64,000 nucleotides of DNA, from positions 124,001-188,000 of the forward strand of contig PUDQ02000003.1 in assembly GCA_002964805.2 (NCBI GenBank). The letters are read 5' to 3'. Below the pieces are notes generated by a model. That model had not been told where the DNA came from, did no database searches, and saw nothing but the letters and a program-made list of their open reading frames with translations. Below are positions 41,697-54,079 of this stretch, piece after piece (within the stretch, counting starts at the first letter, position 1; every line of letters begins with the position of its first letter). Position numbers and translations under genes: made by a program. The DNA comes from Trametes villosa (taxonomy: Eukaryota; Basidiomycota; Agaricomycetes; Polyporales; Polyporaceae).

Positions 41697-42410
41697 CCGT
41701 TCCGAAGGCTACCTTTGACTTGGAACTAGATCTCCCCCTTTGTGCAAGGGACCAATAAAGCAATACACCCTAGAAGGTTCCTCCAGTTGAAAAGCTGGTG
41801 GTCTAGGCGTGCATGGACCTAATCGCTTCAGGGGTCACCCCCTTTCAGCTCAGCGGGTCCAGCCAGGGGTTGAGCCCCGACCGCTATCTCGGTGTGATCT
41901 AGCCCTTATCTCGGGCGCCACCGGACCGGCGGGTACTCTACGCTACCATACGAGTCTTAGAGAACAGAAGTGCTTACTAACTGTGATGTGGGGGTGCGTG
42001 CGTGCGGTGTGGGAGCGGGTGCGGATGTGACCAGGCTGGCGTAGTGGACCGAGCAAGGCCAGGGGGAGGTGGGTGCCGAGGGGACCGTGTCAGTGTAGCG
42101 GACTGGACAGGGTGGACCCAGCGGCGCGGATCCAGCGGCGAGCCCAGCTGATGTAGCTGATCAGGGCAGGGCGGGGCGTGCGGGGTGAGGGTGGCGAGAG
42201 CCCGGCTAGTATAGCAGACCGAGCGGGGCGGGCTTGAGTGTGGGAGGGTGGTGCGGCTTGGCAGGTGGTGTGAACGAGTGTGGGGGGCGGGTGCAGCGAG
42301 ATCTGAGGGCTCCTGATGCGGCGGGAGTCAGAGGGTGCTGGTGGAGGGTGGGACACGTGAGGGAGGATCTGGCGAGTAGATCTCCGGCACGGTGAGGGAT
42401 CTTGACCTAA

Positions 42411-43105
42411 TGTCGCGGAGGGACGGAGCGCTCAGGAAGGCGGACTTAACCTTCTGAGGCTGGACACGTGCTGAGACGAGCGGCGGGGCCCGAACAGCGG
42501 CGAACACGGGTAAGACGAGGAATAAGGAGGTAAGTACGCAGCAGGGACGCGCATCCCCCCGTACCGACAGAGGTCTGGCAGGGCTACAGCGGTGTGCTAC
42601 GGACCCGGACAACGGGAGCCAAGGGAGAGGTCGGCTCAAAGGCGCAAGACTGTCCCCAATGACGTAAGTATATTGCCTGGTATGCGTAGTACAGGGAGTG
42701 CTCACCTGTCCCCAATGACGTAAGAGGTCAAGATGGGGGGCAGGGGCGATATCTACCCTACCTATATACTGGAGAGAACAATAGCTTCCTATCCAGGGTG
42801 AACAATAGCGTGCCTAAACAAAGAACAAAGGAACAATAGAACTAAGAACAATAGCATGGCTAAATGTAGAACAATAGAGCGGAGAACAATAGCGTGTACG
42901 AACGAGGAACAATAGAACGACCATAATGGGAACAAGGCCGCTCGGAGAACAAGGAGCTACATACTGGGAATGGACGCGATCACATGTCCTGTCACCTGAC
43001 CGTGTTCAGGCGCTTTCTACTTGTACTGTGCTTATGCTCGTAAATATGTAGGTAAAAAGGTGGGAAAAGCGGAAAATAATAGGGTGTCTAGTCGTCTCCA
43101 CGACA
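42411..43105 (-). repeat. 695-bp LTR (5' LTR)
   Basis: Near-identical partner of 39969-40663 (starts TGTCGCGGAGGG). In the inferred minus-strand sense this is the promoter LTR, with the GAACAATAG cluster between about 42775 and 42953. Confidence 0.93.
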
Positions 43106-43110
43106 GCTAA
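43106..43110. repeat. Target-site duplication GCTAA (right)
   Basis: GCTAA directly right of the LTR end at 43105; it belongs to the interrupted exon 4. Confidence 0.92.
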
Positions 43111-43853
43111 AGATAAGCCCGGAAAACCACAGGCCATTTAGCCACATGGCCCAGGCGGGAACGAGCGGCGGAGTGCTTGCATTCGCGGCGGTGATGGCGG
43201 ATGACTGAGGGGAGCCTAGAGAGCCGAGGGAAAGCGAGTCTCTGGAGGGCCCGCGCAACTCCTCAGATATTTCTTGTAGGAGGGAGATTGGGTCCTGCTG
43301 GAGTAGGAGATATGTCGGAACGTTGAAAGCGGTGAGTATGGCCGAGAAAAGGCCCGCCTAAGAGGAGTTGCATCATCAATCAGGACACTGGCACGAACAA
43401 AGTTTGAGGAACCGCTAGACTTACCACGAGGAGATAGGTGTCGATATCCTTCTTCCAACGCTTGATGATATCGTCACTGTATGTCTTCACCCCCTTTGCT
43501 GCATCCGAATAGGCTGCCCTTTTCTGGTCCCAAGTATACACCTCATCCCGGCTCCAGTACACCTCCTGAACGACAGCCTTACATTGTCAGAAATGCGCCA
43601 GCGTAGCGTATGTGTAACGCACTCTCAATCCGGCGGGCACGCCCCCTGGGATCTCGGGACGCGGTGATACTACATTGATACGAGTTTGCTTCTTCTAACA
43701 GGGTATCGTCGTCAGATGACGGAGAGTGGAAGTCGTGAGAGCGTATACAACCTTGCCTATGAGGCTAGCTTTGAGAATGCTCTGTACGCCAGGCTTTCGG
43801 GGACCCGGAGGAGGCGGGGGTGGGGGTGGCACTGCAACAGGATTTTCATTCAT

Positions 43854-46800
43854 ATTGTGTCAGGTGGTGCTCGAAAGATGCTCAGAGGATATACTGTGTA
43901 TGTACGAGGCAAGCTACGAGGATGCGGAGGTGTTCGCGACACCGACCCCTAGCCAGACCTATATCAAGCCTCGCACTGCGTACCATAGCGCCCGCTCACC
44001 CGCTCCTGTACATGGGTCGGGATCGCTGCCCAGCCCTCACGGACTGCCCCTAGTCGCATGCCCGACGTCAAACACAGTTTGGTCCACCAGGTGCCGATCT
44101 TCTTGCGCGTCAAACAACCGGCGGAAGTCCGGTGTTCAGGCTGGCACGCACAAGGCCGATTCCAAGGCGCGTATAATGCTAGGTTCAATAGCCTGTGCCT
44201 AGGGTGTGCTCAGCGAGACGATGCGCCACTCAAACGAGGATAGTGCACTTTTGTGTTCGAAACGTCCCTGTAGGCCTGTCAGCTGGTAGGCAGAGGCCGC
44301 TTCTGTGACATATAAGCAACCGCTCACAACCATCGAGAGATGCAGCGCATTCAACGAAGACCAATGAACTGACGCACCGTCTACACATGGTCACAGACGT
44401 AAGCCCAACATGCGCCGCAAGCAGTCCACGTCGAAGTCACTCATGACGAAGAGTCGCTGTCCACCGTTCGCTGCCTCAATTCCGCTTCTCCTTTTGGCAG
44501 ACTAGTATCCGCATTTGGCAAGCTGGGACAGTCGCAGACACCACGTACATTTGAAGGACCGCTGTCCGGTGGGGTACTCGGTCAGTCCTGGAGACGAAGG
44601 TCGCATGCGCTGCACCCATGCGGCTTCGACTCGACGGCAACGCTTGCTGCACCGTACGAACGTGCGCGGGCGCGTGTATAAGCGGAGGTTTCACAGCGAC
44701 GCGTAGCCATCGGCGGTTATAGGGAGCGAGTAACGAGTAAGTAATCTGTTTTGAGTAATTCCCTGTAACAGACGAAGGCGGTGGTTAGCATAGCAATTTA
44801 TGACGTCCCTCGAGCGTGTGCGTACCGACTATACGCGATGCTCAACGACTAGCTCACGAAGAAGTACCTGACGTATGTATCGACCAAGAGATATGTCAGT
44901 TCCCGTCCCAAGCCCATATGAGATACTGGGCACACCGGAAGTGTGTACTTGAGCAACCCTGCGCCTGCGTTCAATCTCAACGTGTGTGGATGTTCCATAG
45001 CCCATGCGGGTGCCTCGCGCTAGAAACGTGCCCTCAACCCAATGCGCCCTTCTCGGTCTCCCACTCAATCCGTGCAGTACGTCAGTGCCTCTTCCGTTTG
45101 TCAATAGTGCTTCCGCACATACCTCACTGCTCTTCCCGGGACTGCACTCTGATAGCGAAAATAGCGGTCGCAGCCTCGGGCGGCGTTACGCGTCCTGTAT
45201 TTTCCGCGTAGAGTCTCAACGCACGCCGTTGCGCGCCCCCGTCTCACGGACCTCCCGTGAACAAAGCGCTCTCGGCACTGTTAACGCCTCCTGTCGGGAG
45301 ACACTACCGCATACCATAGGACTGGTATGGTGCGCTGGGGAGTTGGGGTGTATCTCCAGATACTTGATGACTGCGCGGTCGTGCATCCGGCATGCTGTCA
45401 GGTCGGTGACCCCTCAATATATTGCTAGGGGGGACTTACAAGGTGCGGCACGGGGAGTCCTGTATAGGTTTGCGAATATTCTTGCGAATTTGTCCAGGAA
45501 GGATATCTTCGATGTACCGCGTCAGTAGCGCGCCACGGCTTCAGGGTGTCCTCGGAGGCAACGACCAGAGCCTGAGCGATCCTCGATCCTCTCAGGCCGC
45601 CGGTATGGGTCGTTTGTTGCCTGCAGAGCAAGACAATTCATGAGAGAGGTCGAGCATACAATCGCTTTCAACGGAGTCGTGGTTATGGTCGTGGTCAGAC
45701 TGTCACCCATGGTCGCCGAGGCCGACGGCGCTTGAGCGTTCCCCGCGCACGGACCGAGAAGACGCGTCCACGTGACCGTCCTTCTCCCGACCCTTGTGGC
45801 CGGCGCGAATGTGCTCGACGAGCGCTGAGCGTTGTTGCTTCTTGCCATCTGGCTGTCTGTGCAGCCTTTACGCTCTCTCTGATACCCTGCAACGTGAACT
45901 AGGCTGTACCCTTCGACTCGATATCTGTAAATTCCCGTATGTCATTTGTTCCGCCTGAGAGCCCGATTGCATACTTCATGCATCGACTCGGACCGGAACA
46001 CCATCTTAGCTACCCACGGTATATGTCACGATGTCCTCCCTTCTGGCGAAGCATACTGACAGCTCTTGTTCCTATGTAGCAAATCGAATCGCTTTCCGTG
46101 ACCAAACACGGGTACGTAGCCGACGGTACGGTCTCGTCCAGAGGGGAGGGTACAGAGAAACCATGTTTTGCTCGCTATGCACTCGTGAAATTCACTTTGA
46201 TACCCGGTATGTAACTCAGCTATTCCTACCGCCCTTCTCTTGCAGGCCTTTATCCTATATCCGCGCCACACTCTCTTTGTGGTACGGTTCACCCCCCGTC
46301 CCAGTGTTATGCTTAACTTACGTCGCGGCAGGTTATACACTAAACTGTTTGTCTAGCACCACCCCCGCGGCGCTCCTACGCTCCACTAAACTAGCACTTA
46401 GCACTTAAAATGTGTCGCACAAGCGCACTCTACGCTCGCCACACCCTTTGGCAATGTCGCGGTCTGTAGAACGCTGGGCGCACCTTGGTGGGGTACGGCC
46501 GCTCACGGCCACCGCTGTCCACTTGTCGTAGCTCCCGGTGAGCGTTCATCTCCTCCTTGAACGAGAGTTGACTGACAACTACAAGGTCCACACGCCTGTA
46601 CCCCCGGTCTCGATGAATGCGCCGAGATCCCCGCGGGCGACGAAGGGTGTTGCAGGCCTCAGCGCGTGGTCGACTACGAAAACGCAACCCCGCACCCAAT
46701 TGTCGGATGAAACGTCTTAGGATGTACCCTTTGCCAGCGAGTACCACTAGCTTACGGGACCTGATGCGCGTTCAGCCACAAGGGGGCGCGTTGCTACTGC

Positions 46801-48017
46801 TCGACGCGCCATGTTCCTTGCGGCCTTGGAGTCCGTCCTCTCACAGACACATCAGCATTCCCAATGCGAGTCCCGCGCTTCTGCTACCGGCGGGCGAAGC
46901 TCAACGCCAATCGCCGCTCGACCCCCGCAGTGCCACGTACGGCTTCTGCATGGGGCTTCACCATATCCCTGGCGTGCTCGTCTTTCTGTCACGTCCCCTT
47001 GCCGTCACTCACACTCGACGTTGCAGGGCTACGCTAGAAAAAGTTCCGGGGGACGTAGCTCTGGCGCAGAGAGATTGTTGCGCATATGGGGCGCGACAGG
47101 GGCAGAGATGACGGCCCCGTCAAGCGTCGTCGTCGTCGAAGCTTGCAAGGCTGCGGTCATCTTACCGAGCACACCGTGAGCAACGCGCCGCGTTTCCGCG
47201 TCGCAGAATGGCGTCTCGCAGCGCTAGTGCGTACATCTCGAAGGGGTACATATGGGAACATCGAGGCGACTCGTATAGCTATCCAGCAGTCGTCAATACG
47301 CATTGTCGGTATTGCGTCGACATCGGAGGTAGGCCAACACAGTCCAGCGTATGAGTACAGAGGCACTACAGACACAAGGAAAGGTATCAGGGAATAGAAA
47401 AGATCGGCATGGAGAAACGACAGGGCATAGGATGGGAGACGTTGCATACATACATTGGGTGTTGTTGTGTCCCGAACGTGTATACTGCTTGGGTGGAGAC
47501 GATTCCGTCATGTAGCTTGAAGGAGCGTGCAAAGATAGGTCCGGGGGAAACTGACGACGAACGGGAGAGATACTGTGCCATTGCGTCAGTGAGCCCACTC
47601 GAAGGAGATAGCAGAGAGATGGAGGTACACACCTCATTCCCGAGCACATACATTCATTCAAGATGAGATACAGAAGCAGTGTGTTTTACGAGGAGGCTGG
47701 ACTGCGCGTGTTGAGTGAATTTAGGACGGATGGTCAGGAAGGCGATTGTGGGTAGTTTGCGCAATGTGCGTCGCCGCTGTAGTCGCGGGTACCAAGGATG
47801 AGGAAGCGGAAAAGAATCGGGTAGCAGGTCCGCCTCTTTCACTGTACTAATGCTATGGATTACGAGGCCTCAGGGAATAGCAGGTCCGGCTACCGAGCCG
47901 CCTGATCGAAACCCCTGTGGAAGTCGAGGATGGTGTCGAGAAAGGCCGGCCAAAGTCCTGAATAAGGAGAATAATACATATGAGGCGCGTATCTCGATGG
48001 TAGAGCGAGATGGGTAT
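43854..48017. other. Intergenic, no confident gene
   Basis: About 4.2 kb between genes 3 and 4. No ORF with a recognisable domain on either strand. Contains the CACGTG/CTTCTCCCGA block at 45762-45790. Confidence 0.5.
45762..45790 (+). promoter_or_regulatory. CACGTG + CTTCTCCCG block, likely LTR fossil
   Basis: ACGCGTCCACGTGACCGTC followed by CTTCTCCCGA. Downstream GTGGCC...GTGCTCGACGAGCG parallels the sequence after the block at 15901. Confidence 0.48.
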
Positions 48018-50464
48018 TCACCTGTTGGCACCCTCCCCCGTGACAAGCGCAGTGACCCGTCTGTGCAGCTCGCGAGCGGGATAAGCTATTCCGGTGACCC
48101 AACCATCGATCGGAATGAGATTCACGAGCGCGTCGGCGACGTTCATGATGTGGGGGAAGGCGACATTCGGTATGAAGTTCAACACATGCCCGAGTGTATC
48201 TATAAGCCTGCACAGTGAGAGAAAGGTGTTGGCACTGCTTCGGAGATGCTCCTCCTTGCTGTTCGGCATTTCGCGTAGAGCGCTGCTTAGCATCTCTATG
48301 GTGCAGGCGACGTAGACTTGAACGATTTTGAGGTGATTGGAATCCCTGAGGGACGTGTGAGATATTGGTCTGGTACACCTTCGGCTCGTGAAGTGCAGGA
48401 AGCGCGAGGCAGCATCCAAGAAGGCCACCTCAAAAGTGTTGGCAGGTACGTGCTCGGAAGCTACGTGGGAGAGACGCGAATAAGCCACACAGAGCTGAAT
48501 ATACATCTGGGCCGCCTCTGATGAGAATGCGGGTCAGCGTGCGCAGCTCCATTTCCGTAAACGAGGGTTCCAACACTACCGTTTTTCAGGGGGCCAAAGA
48601 TCCTACAGCTCGCAATTAGGAGCTTTCTCTCTGCACGAATCCAAGGCCGTGTCGCCTCGAGGTATTTCAGGACTGCTGCGTCAACCCTGGCCGCCCATGC
48701 TACCCCGGGTAGACCCTCAGTATCATGCGTGCTGGAGAACCCGGATTCGACAAAGGAGAACAGAGCTGCGCCCTCGCTCTTCGACAAGGGCCAGTCGGGT
48801 TCTATGATCGCGCAATGTAGCACGTTGATCCACAACAGCCGGTGTCGATCGAGGCCTGCTACCAGTGGAGTGTGTTGAAGGTCCCTGGGCCCCACGCGGT
48901 AATGCAACTGCGCCGATGCAAACAATAGCTTGAAATACTGCACCACGCAGTCACAGTCGAGGTCCATGAGACACGTGGTGGCCGCCGAGACTGCATCGAG
49001 GTCGAGGCTCGAGGTGTACGCGTCGATGAGAAGTTGGACGTCCAGGTCGCCCGCACACCCGCGTATTGCGGACTGCTCTCGCTCTCCCCATGTTTTCGGG
49101 TTCCGGCTCCTCTTGAAATGGGGGTCGAAGCTTCTGCGCCACCAGTCCAGTATCGATATAAGAGCTCCCATCGCGAGCGCTCGGACTCGTTGACCGAAGG
49201 ACAGTCGACGATGGCGCCTTGAAGATGCCCCGGAGGCGTTCCCGAAGCACAGCAGCGAACGGAGGCGAGCGCAGGCAGCAGAGCATACTCCCTTGAGGGC
49301 ATAGGCCAAACGGTGATACCAGCGGGACCACCGCTTCCTTTGCCCAATAAAGTAGAGGTAGCGTGTCGGTGGGGAGACGTATGCGCAACCAGAGCTATAG
49401 AGGGGGAGGAGCGTAGTGATGATGAGAAAGGCGGAAAGCAGACCAACGAGAGCCGAGGCAATGGCAGCGACGCTGTAGTGGAGATTCCACAGAAGAACTA
49501 GTAGCCCTGCGAGGAACAACGCGAGGGCGAGCTGGAGGAGGACCGGGATGATGTCGATGATGTCTTCCACGTGCCAGTTGTCGAGACTATTTTGGCGATA
49601 CTTGCGTCTCTGAGCGATCTCGCGAGAGGTCCCCGAGAGATCGCTTGAGTTCTCGCTAAGCCACTGTTTGACCAAAATACCCATGGAAGCCGAGCTGAGA
49701 CTGAGGATCAAGCTTGAAAACCATACGGCGTTAAGCCATACCGCCCAACGCGGGACGGGGGGTGCGAGGCCTCCGTTGATATGGTCTGCACCAGCGGGCT
49801 GAGTGGAATTGACGAACGGGGGAGTGATTGAAAAGCTCGCAAGCTGTGCCGATATCTGCTGCAGCACCACGAAGGAGGGATCCGGCGCGGTTGGCTGGAG
49901 TAGGATGTATGATTGCACGTTGAACGCGGTGAGGACTGCGGAGAATAGACCAGCCTGAGTGCGAGTGGTCTGTAAGCCCCAAGACATACTGCGAGCGAGT
50001 AAATGAGTAACGCACGAAGACGAGGTAGGCATCGATCTCCTTGTTCCATCGCTCAATCCTGGCTTCGCTGTGGTCCCGCGTCATCCCCGCGACTTTCTCC
50101 CATGCTTTTCTTTTCTCCTCGAAGTTGTACACAGACCCGCGTTTTCGATACAATTCCTAACAGTCAGAAATCGCCGATCAGATGGAGACAGACGCTGCCG
50201 TACACAAAACGCACCCAGATGTCCATTTCGGGTGGCTTATCCGGTTGGTTTTCTGGTTGGTTCTGAGCTGATGCTCCCGATGACGGTGTCTGTGGGGGAA
50301 AAGTAGCATCAACAGCCCGTAGCTGCTAATCGCACTAAGGAAGGGAGAGAATTTATGGTACTGACGGGCTCCTTTCCGTCTGCTCCATCGGGAATATTCC
50401 TTGCAGATCGGCCGGAAGGCTTTCGCGAAGGGAGTGGATTGAATGAGGCTGAGGATGAAGGCAT
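48018..50464 (-). CDS. DUF6535-family membrane protein, gene 4
   Basis: Five-exon model (about 729 aa): 50464-50366, 50289-50215, 50156-50016, 49954-48580, 48517-48018. Exon 1 begins MPSSSASFNPL; exon 2 is NQPENQPDKPPEMDIW, with a degenerate form of the RPEIP motif. Exon 3 has KAWEKVAGMTRDHSEARIERW...DAYLVF. Exon 4 carries AGLFSAVLTAFNVQSYILL, WAVWLNAVWFSSLILSLSSA, IIPVLLQLALALFLAGLLVLL and VAAIASALVGLLSAFLIITTLL as four membrane segments. The long exon-4 ORF continues past the donor at 48580 in a wrong frame, but a GTAGTG...CATCAG intron of 62 nt restores the exon-5 frame with the usual phase 1. The C-terminal module is more diverged than in genes 1, 2 and 5. Function unknown; appears intact. 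Confidence 0.83.
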
Positions 50465-50939
50465 GTCTGTTGGATGGGCGGAGGGTTCAGACGCAGGATG
50501 ATGCTCGCGGCGAAACGATGCGAGATGGAAAGGGCGCAGAAGGTGTCGATGTCATGTCCCGCGCGCAACGGCACCTTTCTCACGTCTCCCCTTGCGATAT
50601 GTGGGATGAATTGGCAGGCTCTTACGTATATCATCGCAATCCTTCACAGCGCCCAGCTTGCACGGGTCAGCGGTCGAGCCTAGCAGCATGTCTTCAATGT
50701 AGTATGAGCCTTATCCATTAGATCAATGAGATGCTGCTTTGAGTGCCGACGCGAGCCCTCTTTACGGTGCACCGCAGTTCACCTCGCAATTGACTGAGAG
50801 GCGCCAGTGGATTGGTAGGTGCAGATGGGTTGTTTCCTGAGCCTCGCTAACACGCCACGCCCAATGCTTCCACTTCGCGCCCGGGTTCTCCACCGGCGCC
50901 GGCCGTCCGAGAGGCTGTACGGGAAGCAGGCATTGAAAA
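50465..50939. other. Short intergenic spacer
   Basis: Between the start of gene 4 and the aldo/keto reductase relic. Nothing recognisable; it would contain the gene 4 promoter. Confidence 0.4.
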
Positions 50940-51823
50940 TGTGGGTGTCCCAGAAAACCGGGTACGCCGTCTTGACGCTGTACCACCTCGGGCCCTTCTT
51001 GCCCCCCAGGTTCGTCAGCGTCTCGACGTCCTCCGGCAGCTCGATCTGCTGAAAATTCGATTATACAGCGCGTTCTGCACGCGCGCACCGCCGTCAGCCT
51101 CGCCTCGGCCTCAGAAAGCATACATGGAGTGAGGACGTACCGGGGGTAACGCTCTTGGGGATGGCGGAGTACCCGCGCTTCGCGCCTCCGCGATGAGCAC
51201 CTGCGCGGGCGTCGCGTACAGCTTCTTCGGGATCTCTTCCGCCTCCGGATGGTCCGTCAGCTTCATGTGGTTGGGCACTGCACGAAGGTGTCAGTAAGTG
51301 CAATGATGTGACCGTGCGGGCGACGTACTGTTCTTCCCAAGCGGGTTGTATGCGGTGATGTGGATGTTGTGCTCCTTCGAGAACTGCACAAGGTCGTCCT
51401 GGAGCAGCAGAGGGTGCGCCTCGATCTGTTTCGCAACATCGCGCGAAAGTCAGCTCTCGTAGCAGTTGAAGGGAACATGGCACCCACCGGGCATACGGGA
51501 TCGCCCCAGCGATGCCCTTGATGTGCTCGATTGAGAAGTCTGAGACTGGAGCTACTTGGGCATCTCGTTTAGCTCCTTCTCGAGCTCCCCCGGGCGGTGC
51601 GCCGTGTTCCAGAGCTTTGACGTGATGAAGAGCTCCTCGCGCCTCACCGCGGGCGGGACGATTGTCTGCAGCGCGCGGCCGACTTGGCAACGCGCGCGCG
51701 GTCCGTTAACCTGGCTTCCGGCTCGACGCGAAGGCCAATTGCGGGCGTGCGCACCTCGTCCTGGTTCCCGTACACCATTGCGCAGTCGTAACTCCGGTAC
51801 CCCGGGCGGATTGCGTGGTCAAC
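50940..51823 (-). pseudogene. Aldo/keto reductase pseudogene
   Basis: Minus-strand fragments in correct family order: HAIRPGYRSYDCAMVYGNQ (51752-51823, with the catalytic Asp/Tyr region), EELFITSKLWNTAHRP (about 51570-51642, catalytic Lys), VSDFSIEHIKGI (about 51511-51550), [18 protein letters not shown] and [10 protein letters not shown] (51330-51428), LTDHPEAEEI...ATPAQVLIA (51190-51273), AKRGYSAIPKSVTP (about 51139-51190) and IELPEDVETL (about 51020-51054). An intact enzyme would reduce carbonyls with NADPH. Here the DYLDLYLIHWP segment with the catalytic His is deleted, a stop follows EMPK, and the frame shifts by one base between ATPAQVLIA and AKRGYS. The N-terminal start is not found. 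Short introns probably separated several pieces. A shorter relic lies at 61530-61773. Confidence 0.82.
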
Positions 51824-53705
51824 CTACGTCTACCACCGATTCCGCGCGTCAGCCGAGGAACTTAGTTACAACTGCGCCCTCTAGTTCCCCAACGCGTTCT
51901 TCGCCTTTGGCCAGCGCACTGCGCGGCACGCCCTCGCTGCATGAATGCGTGTCATTAACGGGTGGTTCTGGAGTCACAGAGTGTCTCACCCGAGGCTGAG
52001 CGGACGCATATCGCAGTATGGGGGTGGCAGGTAGTCGTGAACGCGATTGTGGCGGTGGAGCGTGTTGGTCGCAGAACGGAGTTCGTGTGCGCACTGGAGA
52101 GAGTGGTTGTGGGGTCCGCTCGCGTCGCGGGGAGGCATATGAACGAACGGGGAGGGAAACGGCGGGTGGTAGAAGGCAAGTCGAGTGACATGTCATGTTT
52201 CAAGATGTGGGGCCGACATTGCGGAGGATGCGAAGGACGAGGCGAAGTCGAGGTGTACGTCGAAGGCCTACTACTTGGCGGGGCGGGCTTGGAATCAGTC
52301 ACTATTCGAGCATACAAAGCAAGATCTTATACACACTGTACGTATCTCTCTGTACATGTCAGAGAATTTCTGGGGGTTTCCACACAGCCGATAGCGTGAA
52401 GCAACGACGCTCAGCGCTCGTCGAGCCGCAACCGCACTCGCACACGCCACGAGGGAGCGGGAGAAGCGCGATCACGTGCCCGCGTCCGGTCCGTGCGCGC
52501 GACAGGCTCCGGCGCTTCCTGCCTTCGGCTTGCCGTGAGACGACGACGAGCTCGAAAGCCGCTGTATGCTGGACCCGCACGCCCGCTGAGAACTCCACTT
52601 TTATCACTGTCCCAACGTGCCAGGCACCCAGCCTACCGAAATGGTCTCCTCCGGTCGTCGGCGAGGCCGTCGCGCCCGCTGTGGTCACTGCGGTATGTTC
52701 CACCGAGCACTCTACTATGAGCACAAAACCGTCTGATCTGTTGCCGTGTTCCTCTTGGACAGATCTGAAGCCGAATCCTCTTGAGCAGAAAGAGGCTGCG
52801 GGAGCCTTGGAGAACGCCCGCGCGGCCGTAAGCAACACGGACGCCAACTGCCTGTACTCGCACCTTTCATGTCTATCACCCATTCCCTTGCCCGTGGCCA
52901 GGCTAGCTCGCGCGCTGCAGCATATATGCCCACGCGTGTGCGGCACCACCACCGGGTTATGCGGTCCTCCCTTTTCATTCGAGCGGGACGGAAGATCACC
53001 CGGAGAAGCGCGAGGGGAGGGGGATCAGGTTCGCGAACGTACGCACCTTCGTCCCACTCCTTGAAGCTTTTCTCACTGTTTCCTCCAATGCCATACCACG
53101 CTTGCGACAAAGTAGGCCTTCTCGGCATAACGTTTAGTTCACGCCGAAGAAGACAGAACATGAGCACGTTGCCTCTGCGTGTAGCGTGTCCCCTCTTTTC
53201 ACGCAAGCGTCGACGCATCGCACTAACTACACACCTGGTATGTGCCCTCACGAAGACGCCTCTTGCTCGTAGATGTGTCTGCCTGCGCGCGCAAGAATTT
53301 CCCCAGGCGGCATTGCGACCTGGAGAACGACCAGCGTAGACGCAGCTCGCCGGTGTCCACGAGCCATTCCTCAATGTGAGTGCACGACGCACTTCTGCGC
53401 AATATCAGCCTAACCAGTCTCAGTATCACTCGCAGGCTCGGTAGCGCCTGTTGGTTCCCGCCGCGCCTGCCGCTAGCGCGCGGTATGTAGCAGAGACACC
53501 CACGGCCGGGCCACGTCGAACACATAACCCGGAACCCGGATTCACAAAGCGACTCTTCGAGTATACCCGTTCAAACGTTCACTGCACGGATCTCCCGCCT
53601 ATGGAGACGCAGTCTCCGCGCCCGCGCTGCGGCTCAGAAGCGCGCATCGCATCTCCACGTCCCGCTTTCTAGTGTGCGGCGGGTCTCCTTCTCCCAAGTA
53701 TGTTA
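51572..53705. repeat. Segmental duplication copy A (about 2.1 kb)
   Basis: Matches 61528-63636 in the same orientation, very closely over long stretches (for example 52145-52340 against 62085-62282, with only scattered differences). It contains the N-terminal half of the aldo/keto reductase relic and an antisense CACGTG/TTCTCCCGC block. No terminal repeats or target duplications were seen at the edges. Confidence 0.85.
52457..52484 (-). promoter_or_regulatory. CACGTG + CTTCTCCCGC block, antisense, in duplication copy A
   Basis: Plus strand reads GCGGGAGAAGCGCGATCACG then TGCCCGCG; its complement is the LTR-core pattern. Repeated exactly at 62411-62438. Confidence 0.5.
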
Positions 53706-53739
53706 ACGGTTGCGATCCTAGCCTCATAGCACAATCACT

Positions 53740-53960
53740 GTAATAGTAGAGGCTGAGAACGCAGGCGCAGTCGGGACCAAGGCGAAAGGATCGCCGAGCA
53801 CTGGGTAAAAAAAAACGGTAGAATTTGAGCCTCCCTGCGGCACTGAACTACCAACTACCAAAATGAGACATTTTCAGGGTCCGTACCTCGTTAACATGTG
53901 TGCTCACTGAGAGCCATGGTGTTGCCGGAGGTGAACTCCAACGTTCCGACAACCAACGGA
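53740..53960 (+). repeat. Diverged interspersed repeat, copy B
   Basis: Counterpart of 34290-34520 with shared blocks in the same order (GAGAACGCAGGCG, AATGAGACA, CCGTACCTCG, CTGAGAGCC). Confidence 0.55.
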
Positions 53961-54079
53961 GATCCGGATACGGCTCTGCGCAATATACTCTGTCGCCGTA
54001 GCTACTCAGACAGTAGCGGGGGTGGGCTGAGATGTGAAATCAAGACACGAAAGCAGTCGGAGGGGAATGAGTGGCAGGA

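Larger units (their letters stand above)
39969..43105 (-). mobile_element. Non-autonomous LTR retrotransposon (3137 bp) inserted in DUF6535 gene 3
   Basis: Two 695-bp direct repeats (39969-40663 and 42411-43105) with ends TGTCG...CGACA, flanked by GCTAA on both sides. The 1747-bp interior has no protease, RT, RNase H or integrase motif. The purine tract AGGAAGGGGG next to the left LTR (40667-40676, minus strand) points to minus-strand orientation, with the right repeat as 5' LTR. The two LTRs differ at one site that I noticed (position 8: C versus G), so insertion is young. Movement must depend on proteins of another element; no tRNA primer site is obvious. Confidence 0.93.
38316..43853 (-). 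pseudogene. DUF6535-family membrane protein, gene 3, interrupted by an LTR element
   Basis: Model: exons 43853-43752, 43694-43623, 43565-43425, 43357-43106 joined across the insertion to 39968-38856, and 38803-38316. Exon 1 starts MNENPVAV followed by eight prolines. Exon 3 has YSDAAKGVKTYSDD...DTYLLV. Exon 4 is cut at the second membrane segment: GLWFSGLIFS on the right side, SLASAFLGILVKQ on the left side, with the GCTAA duplication at both edges (43106-43110 and 39964-39968). Without the insertion and one GCTAA, length and phase agree with the paralogues (about 720 aa), so the break is the only visible lesion. The donor of exon 1 (GTTGTA) is weak. As it stands the long ORF at 38767-40263 begins inside the LTR and would lack the first membrane segment. 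Gene is probably silenced or makes a truncated product. Confidence 0.85.

Noticed and set aside
48461..48600. Frameshift in DUF6535 gene 4 between exons 4 and 5
   Set aside because: A 62-nt GTAGTG...CATCAG intron restores the paralogue frame and phase, so no lesion is needed.
52195..53064. 289-codon ORF conserved between the two copies of the 2.1-kb duplication
   Set aside because: The counterpart in the other copy is interrupted and in different frames, so similarity reflects recent DNA duplication rather than protein selection.
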